From assembly GCA_016710325.1 (NCBI GenBank), contig JADJXK010000002.1:682001-746000 (forward strand): a stretch of DNA of 64,000 nt, given 5' to 3'. Positions 34,476-43,421 of the stretch are shown piece by piece. Position 1 is the first letter of the stretch. Each line of letters starts with the position of its first letter. The position numbers were made by a program, and so were the translations under genes. Source of the DNA: Candidatus Leptofilum proximum. Its GTDB lineage: Bacteria; Chloroflexota; Anaerolineae; Promineifilales; Promineifilaceae. The notes below the pieces were generated by a model. That model saw only the letters and a list, made by a program, of their open reading frames with translations. It had not been told where the DNA came from and did not search any database.

Positions 34476-36971
34476 ATGCCAGCTTTTGATCCTATGAAAA
34501 ATTTTGACAGGCTGCAAGAGGGCGCCTTCACAGAAGAGACCATGTTGGCAGGTGACGCCAGGGTTACAACAGCCCACAGCTCATCACCCATGTCCGTAGA
34601 ATTTCCACAGTCCCTGCCGATTCTACCCCTGCGTGGATTGGTGGTTTACCCGCATACGGCCGTTCCCCTCAACGTCGGCCAGCCCCGCTCCATCCGCCTG
34701 CTCGAAAGCACCAACCAGCAAAATGGCCTCATCGGCCTGTGCGCCAGCCACGACCAGGACCGCGCCGTCCCCGGCCCCGACGAAATTTACCGCATCGGCA
34801 CCATCGGCTCAGTCCACCGCCAGCTGCGCCGCAAAGATGGCACCATCCGCATGCTGGTCAACGGGCTTCAGCGCTTTCGCATCAAGGAATTTGTCGCCAC
34901 CGACCCCTTCCTGGTGGCCGAAATTGAGCCGCTGCCCGAAGATGAGACCCCCAGCACCCAAAGTATGGCCATGACGCGCAACCTGGTAGACATGTTCATG
35001 CGGCTTGCTGAATATGTCCCCAGCATTCCCGGCGACCTGCTGGCCTCCAGCCTCAACCTGGAAAATCCGCTGCAGTTGGTTTATACCATTGCCACCTACC
35101 TCCAGCTTGAATTAAGCGAAGCGCAGCAGTTTCTGGAGTTTAACGCCCTCACCGAGAAGCTGGCCTGGCTGGTGCGCCACATTGGCCAGGAAACGGAAAT
35201 CATGGAGATGGGTCAGCGCATTCGGTCTGAAGCCGTGGGGCAGATGGAACAGGCCCAGCGCGAATATTTCCTGCGTGAGCAGCTCAAAGCCATTCAACGC
35301 GAACTGGGTGAGGCCGACGAGCGGGAACTGGAGGCCAAAACCTTCCGCGAAAAGATTGAAGCGGCCAACATGCCCGCCGAAGCCCGGCAAGAAGCCGAAC
35401 GTGAGCTGAACCGTCTGACCCGGCTGCCGGTGGCCGCCGCCGAGTACGGCGTGGTGCGCACCTACCTGGAATGGCTGGTCAACCTGCCCTGGGAGGCTGC
35501 CACAACCGACAATTTAGACCTGCACCACGCCCGCGCCGTGCTCGATGAAGATCATCACGGCCTGGATGAGGTGAAGGAGCGCATTGTGGAATTTTTGGCG
35601 GTACGGCGGCTGCGGCAGGGGCGCATGGTAGATGGTGGATGGGAGGCAACGGCCGTATCCACCCCCTCAGACCGCCACGGCGCCATTCTCTGCTTTGCTG
35701 GACCGCCCGGCGTCGGCAAAACCTCGCTGGGCCGCTCCATTGCCCGGGCCATGGGCCGCCAGTTTGCTCGCATTTCCCTGGGCGGCATGCGCGACGAAGC
35801 CGAAATTCGCGGCCACCGCCGCACCTACATCGGCGCCCTGCCCGGCCGCATCATGCAGACGCTGCGCCGCTGCGGCAGCAAAAACCCCGTGGTTATTTTG
35901 GACGAGATCGACAAGCTGGGCGCCGATTTTCGCGGCGATCCGGCGGCGGCTTTGCTGGAGGTGCTGGACCCGGAGCAAAACAACACCTTCCGTGACCATT
36001 ACCTGGATGTTCCTTTCGATCTCTCCAGCGTGATGTTCATCACCACGGCCAATACCCTGGACGCCGTTCCCGTGCCGCTGCAGGACCGTATGGAAGTCAT
36101 CCGGTTGGCAGGCTACACGGAGAGCGAGAAGATCGCGATTGCGGAACAGTACCTGGCACCGCGCCAGATCCGGGAAAACGGTTTGCTGCCGGAAGAAGTG
36201 GTGCTGGATACGGCCGTCCTGCGCCAGATCATTCGTGACTATACCCGCGAAGCCGGTGTCAGAGAGCTGGAACGGCAAATTGGGCGGGTGTGCCGCAAGG
36301 TGGCAACGGCCGTTGCCACCTTACCAGATGGCAGCCAGATCACCAGCCACGCCATCCAGCCGGAACATCTGACCGATTTTTTGGGCCCGGTGCGCTACTT
36401 TGCCGATGCCGCGCAGCGCACCAGCCTGGCCGGGGTGGCTACCGGGCTGGCCTGGACCAGCACAGGTGGCCACATTCTATTTATCGAGGCGGCTAAAATG
36501 CCGGGCCAGAAAGGGCTCACCATCACCGGACAGGTGGGCGAGGTGATGCAAGAATCCGCCCAGGCCGCCCTCACCTATGTGCGATCCAAGGCCGAACAAC
36601 TGGGGATTGCGGCCAACTTTTTTGATCAGCACGACATTCACATTCACATTCCCGCCGGGGCCATCCCCAAAGATGGACCTTCCGCCGGTATCACCATTGC
36701 CACGGCGCTGGCGTCGCTGCTGACCAAGCGGCCCGTTTGCCATGACACCGGCATGACGGGAGAGATTACTTTACGCGGCCAGGTTATGCCGATTGGGGGC
36801 GTCAAGGAAAAGGTGCTGGCGGCACATCGCGCCGGTTTGCACACCGTGATTTTGCCCTACCAAAACGAGCCAGAGCTGGCCGATATTCCTGATGAAATAA
36901 AAGAGGAGATGTCGTTTGTGTTAGCCCGCACCATGGATGAGGTGCTAACCGCGGCGCTCTGTACGGATTAA
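34476..36971 (+). CDS. lon: ATP-dependent Lon protease
   Basis: 831 residues if started at the first ATG; an ATG at 34494 and one at 34590 (MSVEFPQSLPILPLRG) are alternatives, the last being closest to the usual N-terminus. The LON substrate-binding domain spans about 45-240. The AAA module has Walker A GPPGVGKTSLG (about 408) and Walker B VVILDEIDKLG (about 475). The protease domain has the catalytic Ser in KDGPSAGITIA (about 734) and the Lys in GGVKEKVLAAHRAG (about 775). Cytoplasmic quality-control and regulatory proteolysis. It is followed 7 bp later by a receiver-domain gene. Confidence 0.96.
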   Translation: MPAFDPMKNFDRLQEGAFTEETMLAGDARVTTAHSSSPMSVEFPQSLPILPLRGLVVYPHTAVPLNVGQPRSIRLLESTNQQNGLIGLCASHDQDRAVPGPDEIYRIGTIGSVHRQLRRKDGTIRMLVNGLQRFRIKEFVATDPFLVAEIEPLPEDETPSTQSMAMTRNLVDMFMRLAEYVPSIPGDLLASSLNLENPLQLVYTIATYLQLELSEAQQFLEFNALTEKLAWLVRHIGQETEIMEMGQRIRSEAVGQMEQAQREYFLREQLKAIQRELGEADERELEAKTFREKIEAANMPAEARQEAERELNRLTRLPVAAAEYGVVRTYLEWLVNLPWEAATTDNLDLHHARAVLDEDHHGLDEVKERIVEFLAVRRLRQGRMVDGGWEATAVSTPSDRHGAILCFAGPPGVGKTSLGRSIARAMGRQFARISLGGMRDEAEIRGHRRTYIGALPGRIMQTLRRCGSKNPVVILDEIDKLGADFRGDPAAALLEVLDPEQNNTFRDHYLDVPFDLSSVMFITTANTLDAVPVPLQDRMEVIRLAGYTESEKIAIAEQYLAPRQIRENGLLPEEVVLDTAVLRQIIRDYTREAGVRELERQIGRVCRKVATAVATLPDGSQITSHAIQPEHLTDFLGPVRYFADAAQRTSLAGVATGLAWTSTGGHILFIEAAKMPGQKGLTITGQVGEVMQESAQAALTYVRSKAEQLGIAANFFDQHDIHIHIPAGAIPKDGPSAGITIATALASLLTKRPVCHDTGMTGEITLRGQVMPIGGVKEKVLAAHRAGLHTVILPYQNEPELADIPDEIKEEMSFVLARTMDEVLTAALCTD

Positions 36972-36978
36972 AACTATC

Positions 36979-37362
36979 ATGACACAAATCATCGTTGTAG
37001 ACGACGACCACACAAATTCGAGTTTAATTAAAATGCTGCTGGAGCTGGACGGCTTCCGTGTACAAACCTGTGAAGATCAGGCCAAAGCCACGGCCGCTGC
37101 CTCTTCGGACACCAAGGCCTTTGTTATAGACTGTCACCTGGCACGTGGACGCAGCGGTCTGGAATTGCTCCGGGCCATTCGCGCCGGGGAAACGGACGCT
37201 GATGCGGCAACGCCCGTTATCATCACGTCTGGCGATTACCGGCAGGAAGATGAATCACTGGCCTCTGGCGCCAACCTCTTTTTGCTCAAACCCTATCCGC
37301 CAGATACCCTCTCAGCCGCCATCAACGACGTTCTGGCAAAGGGGGCCGCTCATGAGCAATAG
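36979..37362 (+). CDS. Stand-alone response-regulator receiver domain (CheY-like)
   Basis: 127 residues, a single receiver domain with no output domain. The acidic pair is VVDDDH (residues 6-11), the phospho-acceptor Asp is in FVIDCHLARG (about 51), the Thr/Ser is in IITSGDY and the Lys in LLKPYPP (about 107). Its stop overlaps the start of the PHP-AlbA_2 gene by 11 bases, so the two are likely co-translated and functionally linked. No histidine kinase is nearby. Confidence 0.87.
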   Translation: MTQIIVVDDDHTNSSLIKMLLELDGFRVQTCEDQAKATAAASSDTKAFVIDCHLARGRSGLELLRAIRAGETDADAATPVIITSGDYRQEDESLASGANLFLLKPYPPDTLSAAINDVLAKGAAHEQ

Positions 37363-39130
37363 TCGCTCCCGTAAACACAAACCGCAGCACAGCAACGCGC
37401 CGTCACGCCAATGGCGGCGTATGGATTTACATCTGCACACGCCTGGCTCCAATGACTACCAGGAAAGCAGCGTCAGCTACCTGGATATTTTGCGCCAGGC
37501 CGAAATTCGTGGCCTGGACATCATCGCCTTCACCGATCACAACACCGTGGCCGGGTTTGCCACGATGCGCAAAGAAGTAGAGCAGCTGCTCTGGCTGGAA
37601 GGGCTCAACCGGCTGGACCTGGAAGAAAAACGACGGCTTGACGAATACCGCCGCCTGCTGGACAAAATTTTGGTGCTGCCTGGCTTTGAATTCACCGCCA
37701 CTTTTGGCTTTCACATCCTGGGCATCTTTCCCCAGGACACGCCCACCAGCTTCCTGGAGCACCTGCTGCTAACGCTGCGCGTGCCATTGGAATCGCTTAA
37801 AAAGGGCAGCGCTACCGTGGGAGCCACGGCCGATGTGCTCACCGCCTACCGCGTCATTCACGAAGCGGGCGGCATTGTGATTGCCGCCCATGCCAACTCC
37901 AGCAACGGGGTGGCCATGCGCGGCCTGGACTTTGGCGGGCAGACGCGTATTGCCTACACGCAAGACCCGAACCTGCACGTGCTGGAAGTGACGGACCTGG
38001 ACAAACGCGGCCGTTACACCACCCGCCGCTTTTTTGATGGCTCCAAGCCGGAATATCCCCGCCCCATGCGCTGCATCCAGGGGTCAGATGCGCATCGGCT
38101 GATCCGCGAGAATCCCAATTCCAAGCAGTTGGGCATTGGCGACCGGGTCACCGAAATTTTGCTGCGGGAGGTTTCGTTTGCCGCGCTGGCCGAGGTGTTG
38201 AAGGGGAACGATTTGTCGCTGACACGGCCGTATCGCGGCCCGGCTACTCCCATCGACTTTGTCCAGCTGGCCCGCGAGGAAGGCGAATCGATTGTGCAGT
38301 CGTTCCACACCTCCATCGCTCAGCGCGGCGGCCACCTGGACCGCGTGCTGCAAGACGTGTGTGCCATGGCCAACAGCAACGGCGGCACCATCTACATCGG
38401 CGTGTCGGCCAACCCCAAGGAAAAACCGGTGGGTGTGCGCGACCACAGCGGCGTGATTGATCGGCTGCAGAATACCATCAGCAACCGCTTCTCCCCCGAA
38501 CCCAACTTCCACATCGACAGTTTGCCTTCGCAAGGCAACCAGATTGTGCGCATCACCGTCCAGCCGGGGCAAGAAGCACCCTATGCCATCGACGACAACC
38601 GCTTCTACATCCGTGACGATACGGAAACCAGCCTGGCCGTACGTGATGAAATTGTGCGCCTGGTGGAACGCAGCCTGGGCCACACGGCCGAAACCGAAAC
38701 CCCAGAAGTTTTGCCGCCGCTGCCGCCCATTGGGCAGCTCCAGCCGCAAATTGGCGCCCCCAGCATGGTGGACCCCACCGTGGTGGAACCACCGCGCACC
38801 GGCGTGGAAATTGTGGAAAGCGAAAAGCGTCAGGGCACCTATTACCACACCGTGCGCGATTTACGCAATGGCAGCCTGATTAAAAACGTCACCCGCTCGT
38901 CGGCGCGTAAGCTGTGGCACTATGCCATCACCAAGGTGGAAAGCGGTACACCCAAACCCGCGGAGATTTCCTGGCAGGGCAACATTGCCGTGATGGACGT
39001 GCGCCGCAAAAACGACAACGTCTGGTATGACCTGGCCATGCGCGACGGCGACACCGTGCACTATTTCTACGGCGTCACCGACAGCGGCCTGAACGACAAC
39101 TGGCTGGCGCTCATCGAAAAGGCACAGTAA
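37352..39130 (+). CDS. PHP-domain phosphoesterase fused to an AlbA_2 (Schlafen-type) domain
   Basis: 592 residues from the ATG at 37352. The N-terminal PHP domain has RMDLHLHTPGSND (metal-binding His-x-His, about 23-35), FTDHNTV (about 63), AAHANSS (about 178) and a late GSDAHR (about 248), together a full PHP metal set. Residues about 320-440 look like the AlbA_2/divergent-AAA_4 domain of Schlafen-like proteins (ICANANGGTIYIGV-like: CAMANSNGGTIYIGVSAN; RFYIRDDTET). The last ~100 residues (HTVRDLRNGSLIKNV ... WYDLAMRDGD) form an unassigned domain. PHP enzymes hydrolyse phosphoesters; AlbA_2 domains often bind nucleic acid. It overlaps the receiver gene upstream and is 2 bp before the MoaB gene. 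Confidence 0.78.
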   Translation: MSNSRSRKHKPQHSNAPSRQWRRMDLHLHTPGSNDYQESSVSYLDILRQAEIRGLDIIAFTDHNTVAGFATMRKEVEQLLWLEGLNRLDLEEKRRLDEYRRLLDKILVLPGFEFTATFGFHILGIFPQDTPTSFLEHLLLTLRVPLESLKKGSATVGATADVLTAYRVIHEAGGIVIAAHANSSNGVAMRGLDFGGQTRIAYTQDPNLHVLEVTDLDKRGRYTTRRFFDGSKPEYPRPMRCIQGSDAHRLIRENPNSKQLGIGDRVTEILLREVSFAALAEVLKGNDLSLTRPYRGPATPIDFVQLAREEGESIVQSFHTSIAQRGGHLDRVLQDVCAMANSNGGTIYIGVSANPKEKPVGVRDHSGVIDRLQNTISNRFSPEPNFHIDSLPSQGNQIVRITVQPGQEAPYAIDDNRFYIRDDTETSLAVRDEIVRLVERSLGHTAETETPEVLPPLPPIGQLQPQIGAPSMVDPTVVEPPRTGVEIVESEKRQGTYYHTVRDLRNGSLIKNVTRSSARKLWHYAITKVESGTPKPAEISWQGNIAVMDVRRKNDNVWYDLAMRDGDTVHYFYGVTDSGLNDNWLALIEKAQ

Positions 39131-39132
39131 CC

Positions 39133-39630
39133 ATGCGTGTTGGCCTCCTCACCGTCTCCGACCGCGGCGCCCGCGGCGCATACGAAGATCGCAGCGGGTC
39201 GCTGCTGGCCGAGATTGTGCAGAGCAAAACGCCGTGGCAGGTGAGCCACCAGGCCATTGTGCCTGATGAACTGGCCGAAATTGCTGACGTGCTGCGTCGC
39301 TGGTGTGACGAAGGCGTCAATCTGATCCTCACCAGCGGCGGCACCGGCTTTGCCCCCCGCGACGTGACGCCAGAGGCCACCAAAGCCGTCATCGAGCGTG
39401 AAACCCCCGGCATTGCCGAAGCGCTGCGCGCCGAAAGCCTGAAAATCACCCGCCACGCCATGCTGTCCCGCGCCGTGGCTGGCATTCGTGGGCAAACGCT
39501 CATCATCAACCTGCCGGGCAGCCCCAAAGCCGTGCGGGAAAACATGGACGTGCTGCTGCCCATCCTGCCGCACGCCCTGGAACTGCTCAACGACTCGCCG
39601 GGCAGCGAAAGCGGGCACCGTCAAGTGTAG
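39133..39630 (+). CDS. MoaB/Mog-family molybdopterin adenylyltransferase-like protein
   Basis: 165 residues, single MoCF-binding domain. Motifs: LLTVSDRGARGAYEDRSG (residues 4-21), LILTSGGTGFAPRDVTPEAT (about 58-77) and INLPGSPKAVRENM (about 124). The family binds and adenylylates molybdopterin before MoeA (here at 20055-21329) inserts Mo. The DVTPEAT and long form favour Mog/MoaB function over a regulatory role. The start lies 2 bp after the PHP-AlbA_2 stop, which may only reflect operon packing. Confidence 0.9.
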   Translation: MRVGLLTVSDRGARGAYEDRSGSLLAEIVQSKTPWQVSHQAIVPDELAEIADVLRRWCDEGVNLILTSGGTGFAPRDVTPEATKAVIERETPGIAEALRAESLKITRHAMLSRAVAGIRGQTLIINLPGSPKAVRENMDVLLPILPHALELLNDSPGSESGHRQV

Positions 39631-39633
39631 GAG

Positions 39634-39686
39634 ATTGGAGATTAGAGATTAAAAAATCTCCAATTCTCCAATCTCTAATCTCCAAT
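39634..39686. repeat. Inverted repeat of ATTGGAGATTAGAGATT
   Basis: Arms at 39634-39650 and 39670-39686 are perfect 17-bp complements. The loop and right flank add further copies of CTCCAAT. It fills the gap between the MoaB stop (39630) and the rlmI start (39699). It belongs to the set of intergenic palindromes in this window. Confidence 0.8.
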
Positions 39687-39698
39687 TCTCCAATCTCT

Positions 39699-40904
39699 AT
39701 GCACACCATAACCGCTCAAATTATCCTCAAACCTGGCCGAGAAAAATCGGTGTTGAACCGGCATCCGTGGCTGTTTTCCGGAGCGATTGGCCGGGTGGAG
39801 GGCAGTCCGCAGCCGGGGGACCTGGTGCAGGTGCTGGATGGGAACGGCCGTTTCCTGGCCACTGGCTACTTCAACCCAAACTCACAAATTCGGGTACGCC
39901 TGCTGAGCTGGAATGTAGACGAGCGAATTGATGACCAGTTTTGGGTCGGCCGTCTGCAGCAAGCCCGGCGCCACCGCCAGATGCTTAACCTGGAACCGGC
40001 CACCACCGCCTACCGCCTGGTCAACGCCGAAGCCGATGGCCTGCCCGGCCTCATCGTGGACAAATACGGTGACTTCCTGGTGCTGCAATCGCTCACGATG
40101 GGCATTGAGCGCCAGAAAGAGACGATCCTGGCGGCGCTCAACCAGCTCTGGCAGCCCCAGGGCATTGTGGAACGCTCCGATGCCGACGTGCGCCAAAAAG
40201 AAGGGCTGCCCCGCCTCAACCGCGTCGCCAGCGGTGAGCCGCCGCCGGAAACGTTGGTGATTCAGGAAAACGACATCCTGTTTGGCGTCAATTTGCTGGA
40301 GGGGCACAAAAGCGGCTTTTACCTGGATCAGCGCGAAAACCGAACGGCCGTTACCCACCCCCATCACATCGCCAACAAAACCTTCCTCAATGTCTTTGCT
40401 TACACTGGCGGCTTTGGCCTCTACGCCATCGCCAACGGGGCACGGCAGGTGACCCACATCGACAGTTCGTATGATGCCCTGAGCCTGGCTGAGCAAAATG
40501 TAGCGCGCAACGGTTGGCAACGGCCGCAAGACGAATACCTGGCAGGTGACGCCTTCGACATTTTGCGCCACTACCGCGATACCCAGCAATCCTTCGACGT
40601 GATTGTGCTGGACCCACCCAAGTTTGCCCACAGCCAGCGCGATGTGGACCGGGCCTGCCGGGGTTACAAAGATTTAAACTGGCTGGCGCTGCGGCTGCTA
40701 CCGCCCGGCGGCCTGCTGGCCACCTTCTCCTGCTCCGGCCTCATCAGCGCCGATTTGTTCCAAAAAGTGCTGTTTGGCGCGGCCGTTGATGCCGGCCGGC
40801 AGGTGCAAATTATCCAGACCCTCACCCAGGGACCCGACCATCCCGTGCTGCTCACTTTTCCCGAATCGGCCTATTTAAAGGGCTTTTTGTGTAGAGTTTG
40901 GTAG
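39699..40904 (+). CDS. rlmI: Class I 23S rRNA (cytosine-C5) methyltransferase, RlmI type
   Basis: 401 residues. An N-terminal PUA domain (NRHPWLFSGAIGRVEG, about residues 20-36) is followed by a central RlmI-like region with the double-stranded beta linking segment (GFYLDQRENR about 205) and a Rossmann methyltransferase domain: NVFAYTGGFGLYAI (motif I, about 230), HIDSSYDAL, and the catalytic region VIVLDPPKFAHS (about 303) with SCSGLI (Cys about 347). Methylates C1962-equivalent of 23S rRNA in the E. coli homologue. No RBS is clear, as the upstream bases are the inverted repeat. Confidence 0.88.
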   Translation: MHTITAQIILKPGREKSVLNRHPWLFSGAIGRVEGSPQPGDLVQVLDGNGRFLATGYFNPNSQIRVRLLSWNVDERIDDQFWVGRLQQARRHRQMLNLEPATTAYRLVNAEADGLPGLIVDKYGDFLVLQSLTMGIERQKETILAALNQLWQPQGIVERSDADVRQKEGLPRLNRVASGEPPPETLVIQENDILFGVNLLEGHKSGFYLDQRENRTAVTHPHHIANKTFLNVFAYTGGFGLYAIANGARQVTHIDSSYDALSLAEQNVARNGWQRPQDEYLAGDAFDILRHYRDTQQSFDVIVLDPPKFAHSQRDVDRACRGYKDLNWLALRLLPPGGLLATFSCSGLISADLFQKVLFGAAVDAGRQVQIIQTLTQGPDHPVLLTFPESAYLKGFLCRVW

Positions 40905-41006
40905 AAACGGCCGTTTCCCTCCCGCCCCAGTCACTCCCCACATGTCATTCCTGCGAAGGCGGGAACCCAAAAGATGGTTGCCGCCTTTTGCCGGTCTGGC
41001 ATCTGT

Positions 41007-41035
41007 TTGACATTAGGGTAACTCGCGACTAAAAT
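41007..41035 (+). promoter_or_regulatory. Sigma-70-type promoter of the padR unit
   Basis: TTGACA (41007-41012), a 17-bp spacer and TAAAAT (41030-41035). Predicted start near 41042. The spacer end and -10 are covered by one arm (41024-41031) of an inverted repeat, so repressor binding could block polymerase. Confidence 0.72.
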
Positions 41036-41084
41036 ACAAAGTCATACTGTATAGTCGCGCGATATATAGCCAGGCCATATATCG
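41024..41084. promoter_or_regulatory. Candidate PadR operators: two dyads over the promoter
   Basis: Dyad 1: CGCGACTA (41024-41031) and TAGTCGCG (41052-41059), perfect 8-bp arms flanking the transcription start. Dyad 2: 41060-41084, a 25-bp near-perfect palindrome with CGATATAT and ATATATCG outer arms and GCC-A-GGC at the centre, one mismatched pair. Both lie between the -10 box and the padR GTG at 41101, the usual place for autorepression by PadR proteins. Which dyad is used is inference. Confidence 0.6.
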
Positions 41085-41100
41085 CCATAGAGGAACTCCA

Positions 41101-41487
41101 GTGGAAGAAACAGTTCAAAAACCAGACAGCCATCTCCCCTTAACACCCACCGTGTTTCACATCTTGCTGGCCCTGGCTGACGAAGATCGGCACGGCTATG
41201 GCATCATCCAGGAAGTAAAACTACGCACGCAGGACAAAGTGCACCTGATGGCGGGCACGTTGTACGGCGCAATTAAGCGCCTGCTGGAGCGCGGCCTAAT
41301 CAGCGAAACAGATGAGCGGCCTGATCCGGAGCTGGATGACGAGCGGCGCCGTTATTATCGGCTGACAGACTTTGGCCAGCGGGTGCTGGCGGCAGAAGTC
41401 GCGCGGCTGGAAGATCAGATTCAACAGGCGCGCAACAAGCAGTTGATGCCGAACAGCAAACCGATCCAGGTGGCAGTGAGTATTTAA
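41101..41487 (+). CDS. PadR-family transcriptional regulator
   Basis: 128 residues starting at GTG 41101 with GAGGAAC about 9 bases upstream. The winged-helix region has the PadR pattern: FHILLALADEDRHGYGIIQEV (in part), MAGTLYGAIKRLLERGLI and the wing RRRYYRLTDFGQRVL. The dimerising C-terminal helix is short, as in the PadR-s2 subfamily. PadR proteins are mostly repressors released by small ligands. The stop overlaps the next ATG by one base (TAATG), so the membrane protein downstream is the likely target and partner. Confidence 0.88.
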   Translation: MEETVQKPDSHLPLTPTVFHILLALADEDRHGYGIIQEVKLRTQDKVHLMAGTLYGAIKRLLERGLISETDERPDPELDDERRRYYRLTDFGQRVLAAEVARLEDQIQQARNKQLMPNSKPIQVAVSI

Positions 41488-43358
41488 TGCAGCGGGACAT
41501 CCAATTGCACTCAACGCTGCTGACGTTTCTGAGCCGCTGTTACAGGGTGCTGCTCTATGCCTATCCCGCGCACTTCCGGCGAGAGTACGGGGCGGGGATG
41601 GCTCAGGTGTTTCGCGACGAAACCCGATTTTTACTGCAGGACGGCCGTACGGCCATTCTTCTCCAATTCCTTTTACAATCCGCGTTTGATCTGGCAAAAA
41701 CCGTGCTGGTCGAACATCTAGAAGAACTTTTTAATATAAAACTGGAAGGTGGAACTATGTCATACCATGAAACTGTCCATACACTTTCTGAAAATCCGGA
41801 AGCATTAGAGGGTCTCTACTATGATGCCGTCAAGGCTGGGAACAAAAAGGCGTTCCAGCAAGCAATTGACGACAATTACCAAAACGCCCCAAATAATCTG
41901 CTGTTGGCCGGTTGGTTTCATCGACTGCATTATGCGGCCAGGCAGGCCAAACAATTTGTTATCGAATGGCGCTGGCTGATGCCGCTGGCGGTCCTCAACG
42001 GCCTGCTGTTCTGGTGGTTTACGGATGAGCGGTACATGATGCAGATCATTGGTGGTCCAAGTTCACCGCAAAATTCCGGGCCGTTCATTTCCCTTTGGGC
42101 GGCACCTTTCGCGGCGCTTTTCATATTGGTTTATTTTACGCTGATGGCGAAGAGGAACTGGCTAATTACGGCCGTTTCAACCGCCCTCCCCCTGACAGCC
42201 GCCGCCTACGTTTTTTTCACCTATCCCCAGATGGGGATACGGCCGTTCCAGGAACAATACCTCAATTTAATGATCATCCATTTGCCGGTCCTGGCCTGGG
42301 CCAGCGTCGGGATGTTTTTCCTGGCCAGGCACCGAGATGCCCACAGCCGCCTTCGTTTTTTGCTCAAATCCGTGGAAGTGATCGTGGTTGGAGGAATTTT
42401 TACCGGGGCCCTGTTTGCCTTTTTTGGCATCACCATTGGCCTCTTCAATGCCCTCAATGTGGAATTTTCTGAGAATTTGCTGCGCTTCCTTTTTGGCGGC
42501 GGGCTGGGCATGATTCTAGTGATCGCGCCAGCGATCATTTACAATCCAACCCTGCCGCCCGATGAGCAGGTGTTTTTTCAGGGCTTCTATCAGCTCATAT
42601 CGGCCGTCATGCAAGTGCTGCTCCCCCTCACGTTTTTGGTGCTGGTCATTTACATCGGGTTTATTCCCGCTAACTTCCGCGCCCCATTTGACAATCGAGA
42701 TGTGCTTATCACCTACAACGTGATGCTTTTTGCCGTGGTGGGGCTGCTGGTAGGCGCCACAATTTTACGCCCAACCGAGAGTTCACCGGAACGGGATCGC
42801 TGGCTGCGCCGATTGATTATTGGCGTAGCCATTTTGACGTTGATTGTCAGCCTCTACGCGCTGTCAGCCATTATTTTCCGCACCATTAACGACCGCCTGA
42901 CACCCAATCGGCTGGCGTTTATTGGCTGGAACGTCATCAATATTGGTCTGCTTGGGCTGCTGCTGATTTTGCAGTGGCGGGCTAAAGCGGACCAGTGGCT
43001 GGCCGGATTGTATCAGGCGTTTAGTATGGGCACGGCCGTTTACGCCATCTGGACAGTGGTTTTAGTTTTGGCGCTGCCCTGGCTGTTTGGCGTGGATCAA
43101 GACAACCTGGCCAACCTGCCCGTGGGCATCCAAAGAGTGCTCTTTGAGGAACCAAGCCCTGTGCTCATGAAGTGCTTTAGCAGTCCTCACATTTACCTGC
43201 TCGACGGCGGCGAAAAGCGGTGGATTGAAGATATTGAGACGTTCGATGAGCGGGGTTACGTGTGGGATGATGTCAATTTTGTGTCGTGCAGAGATTTGCG
43301 CAGTGTACCGGATGGAACGCCTATTCCCGCCGACGCCGGTCCACCGCCCCAACCCTAG
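41487..43358 (+). CDS. Large polytopic membrane protein co-transcribed with PadR
   Basis: 623 residues. The N-terminus (YAYPAHFRREYGAGMAQVFRDE, in part; about 22-43) resembles the 'permease prefix' found in membrane proteins next to PadR regulators in Acidobacteria and Chloroflexota. About ten hydrophobic helices lie between residues 165 and 550. The C-terminal ~70 residues, probably outside, have the pattern HIYLLDGGEKRWIEDIETF.. GYVWDDV, similar to a short repeat seen in secreted Chloroflexota proteins. No ABC ATPase or transport motif is present, so function is unknown; a lipid or antimicrobial stress role is only a guess. Confidence 0.65.
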   Translation: MQRDIQLHSTLLTFLSRCYRVLLYAYPAHFRREYGAGMAQVFRDETRFLLQDGRTAILLQFLLQSAFDLAKTVLVEHLEELFNIKLEGGTMSYHETVHTLSENPEALEGLYYDAVKAGNKKAFQQAIDDNYQNAPNNLLLAGWFHRLHYAARQAKQFVIEWRWLMPLAVLNGLLFWWFTDERYMMQIIGGPSSPQNSGPFISLWAAPFAALFILVYFTLMAKRNWLITAVSTALPLTAAAYVFFTYPQMGIRPFQEQYLNLMIIHLPVLAWASVGMFFLARHRDAHSRLRFLLKSVEVIVVGGIFTGALFAFFGITIGLFNALNVEFSENLLRFLFGGGLGMILVIAPAIIYNPTLPPDEQVFFQGFYQLISAVMQVLLPLTFLVLVIYIGFIPANFRAPFDNRDVLITYNVMLFAVVGLLVGATILRPTESSPERDRWLRRLIIGVAILTLIVSLYALSAIIFRTINDRLTPNRLAFIGWNVINIGLLGLLLILQWRAKADQWLAGLYQAFSMGTAVYAIWTVVLVLALPWLFGVDQDNLANLPVGIQRVLFEEPSPVLMKCFSSPHIYLLDGGEKRWIEDIETFDERGYVWDDVNFVSCRDLRSVPDGTPIPADAGPPPQP

Positions 43359-43382
43359 CGTCGCTAGATAAATGCCACTTTC

Positions 43383-43416
43383 AGATTGGACCAATCTTGA
43401 AGATTGGGCCAATCTT
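43383..43416. repeat. Two adjacent AGATTGG-CCAATCT palindromes
   Basis: AGATTGG-A-CCAATCT (43383-43397) and AAGATTGG-G-CCAATCTT (43400-43416) sit back to back between the convergent stops at 43358 and 43422. They may terminate both transcripts, but no T-run follows on either side. Confidence 0.7.
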
Positions 43417-43421
43417 CGTAA

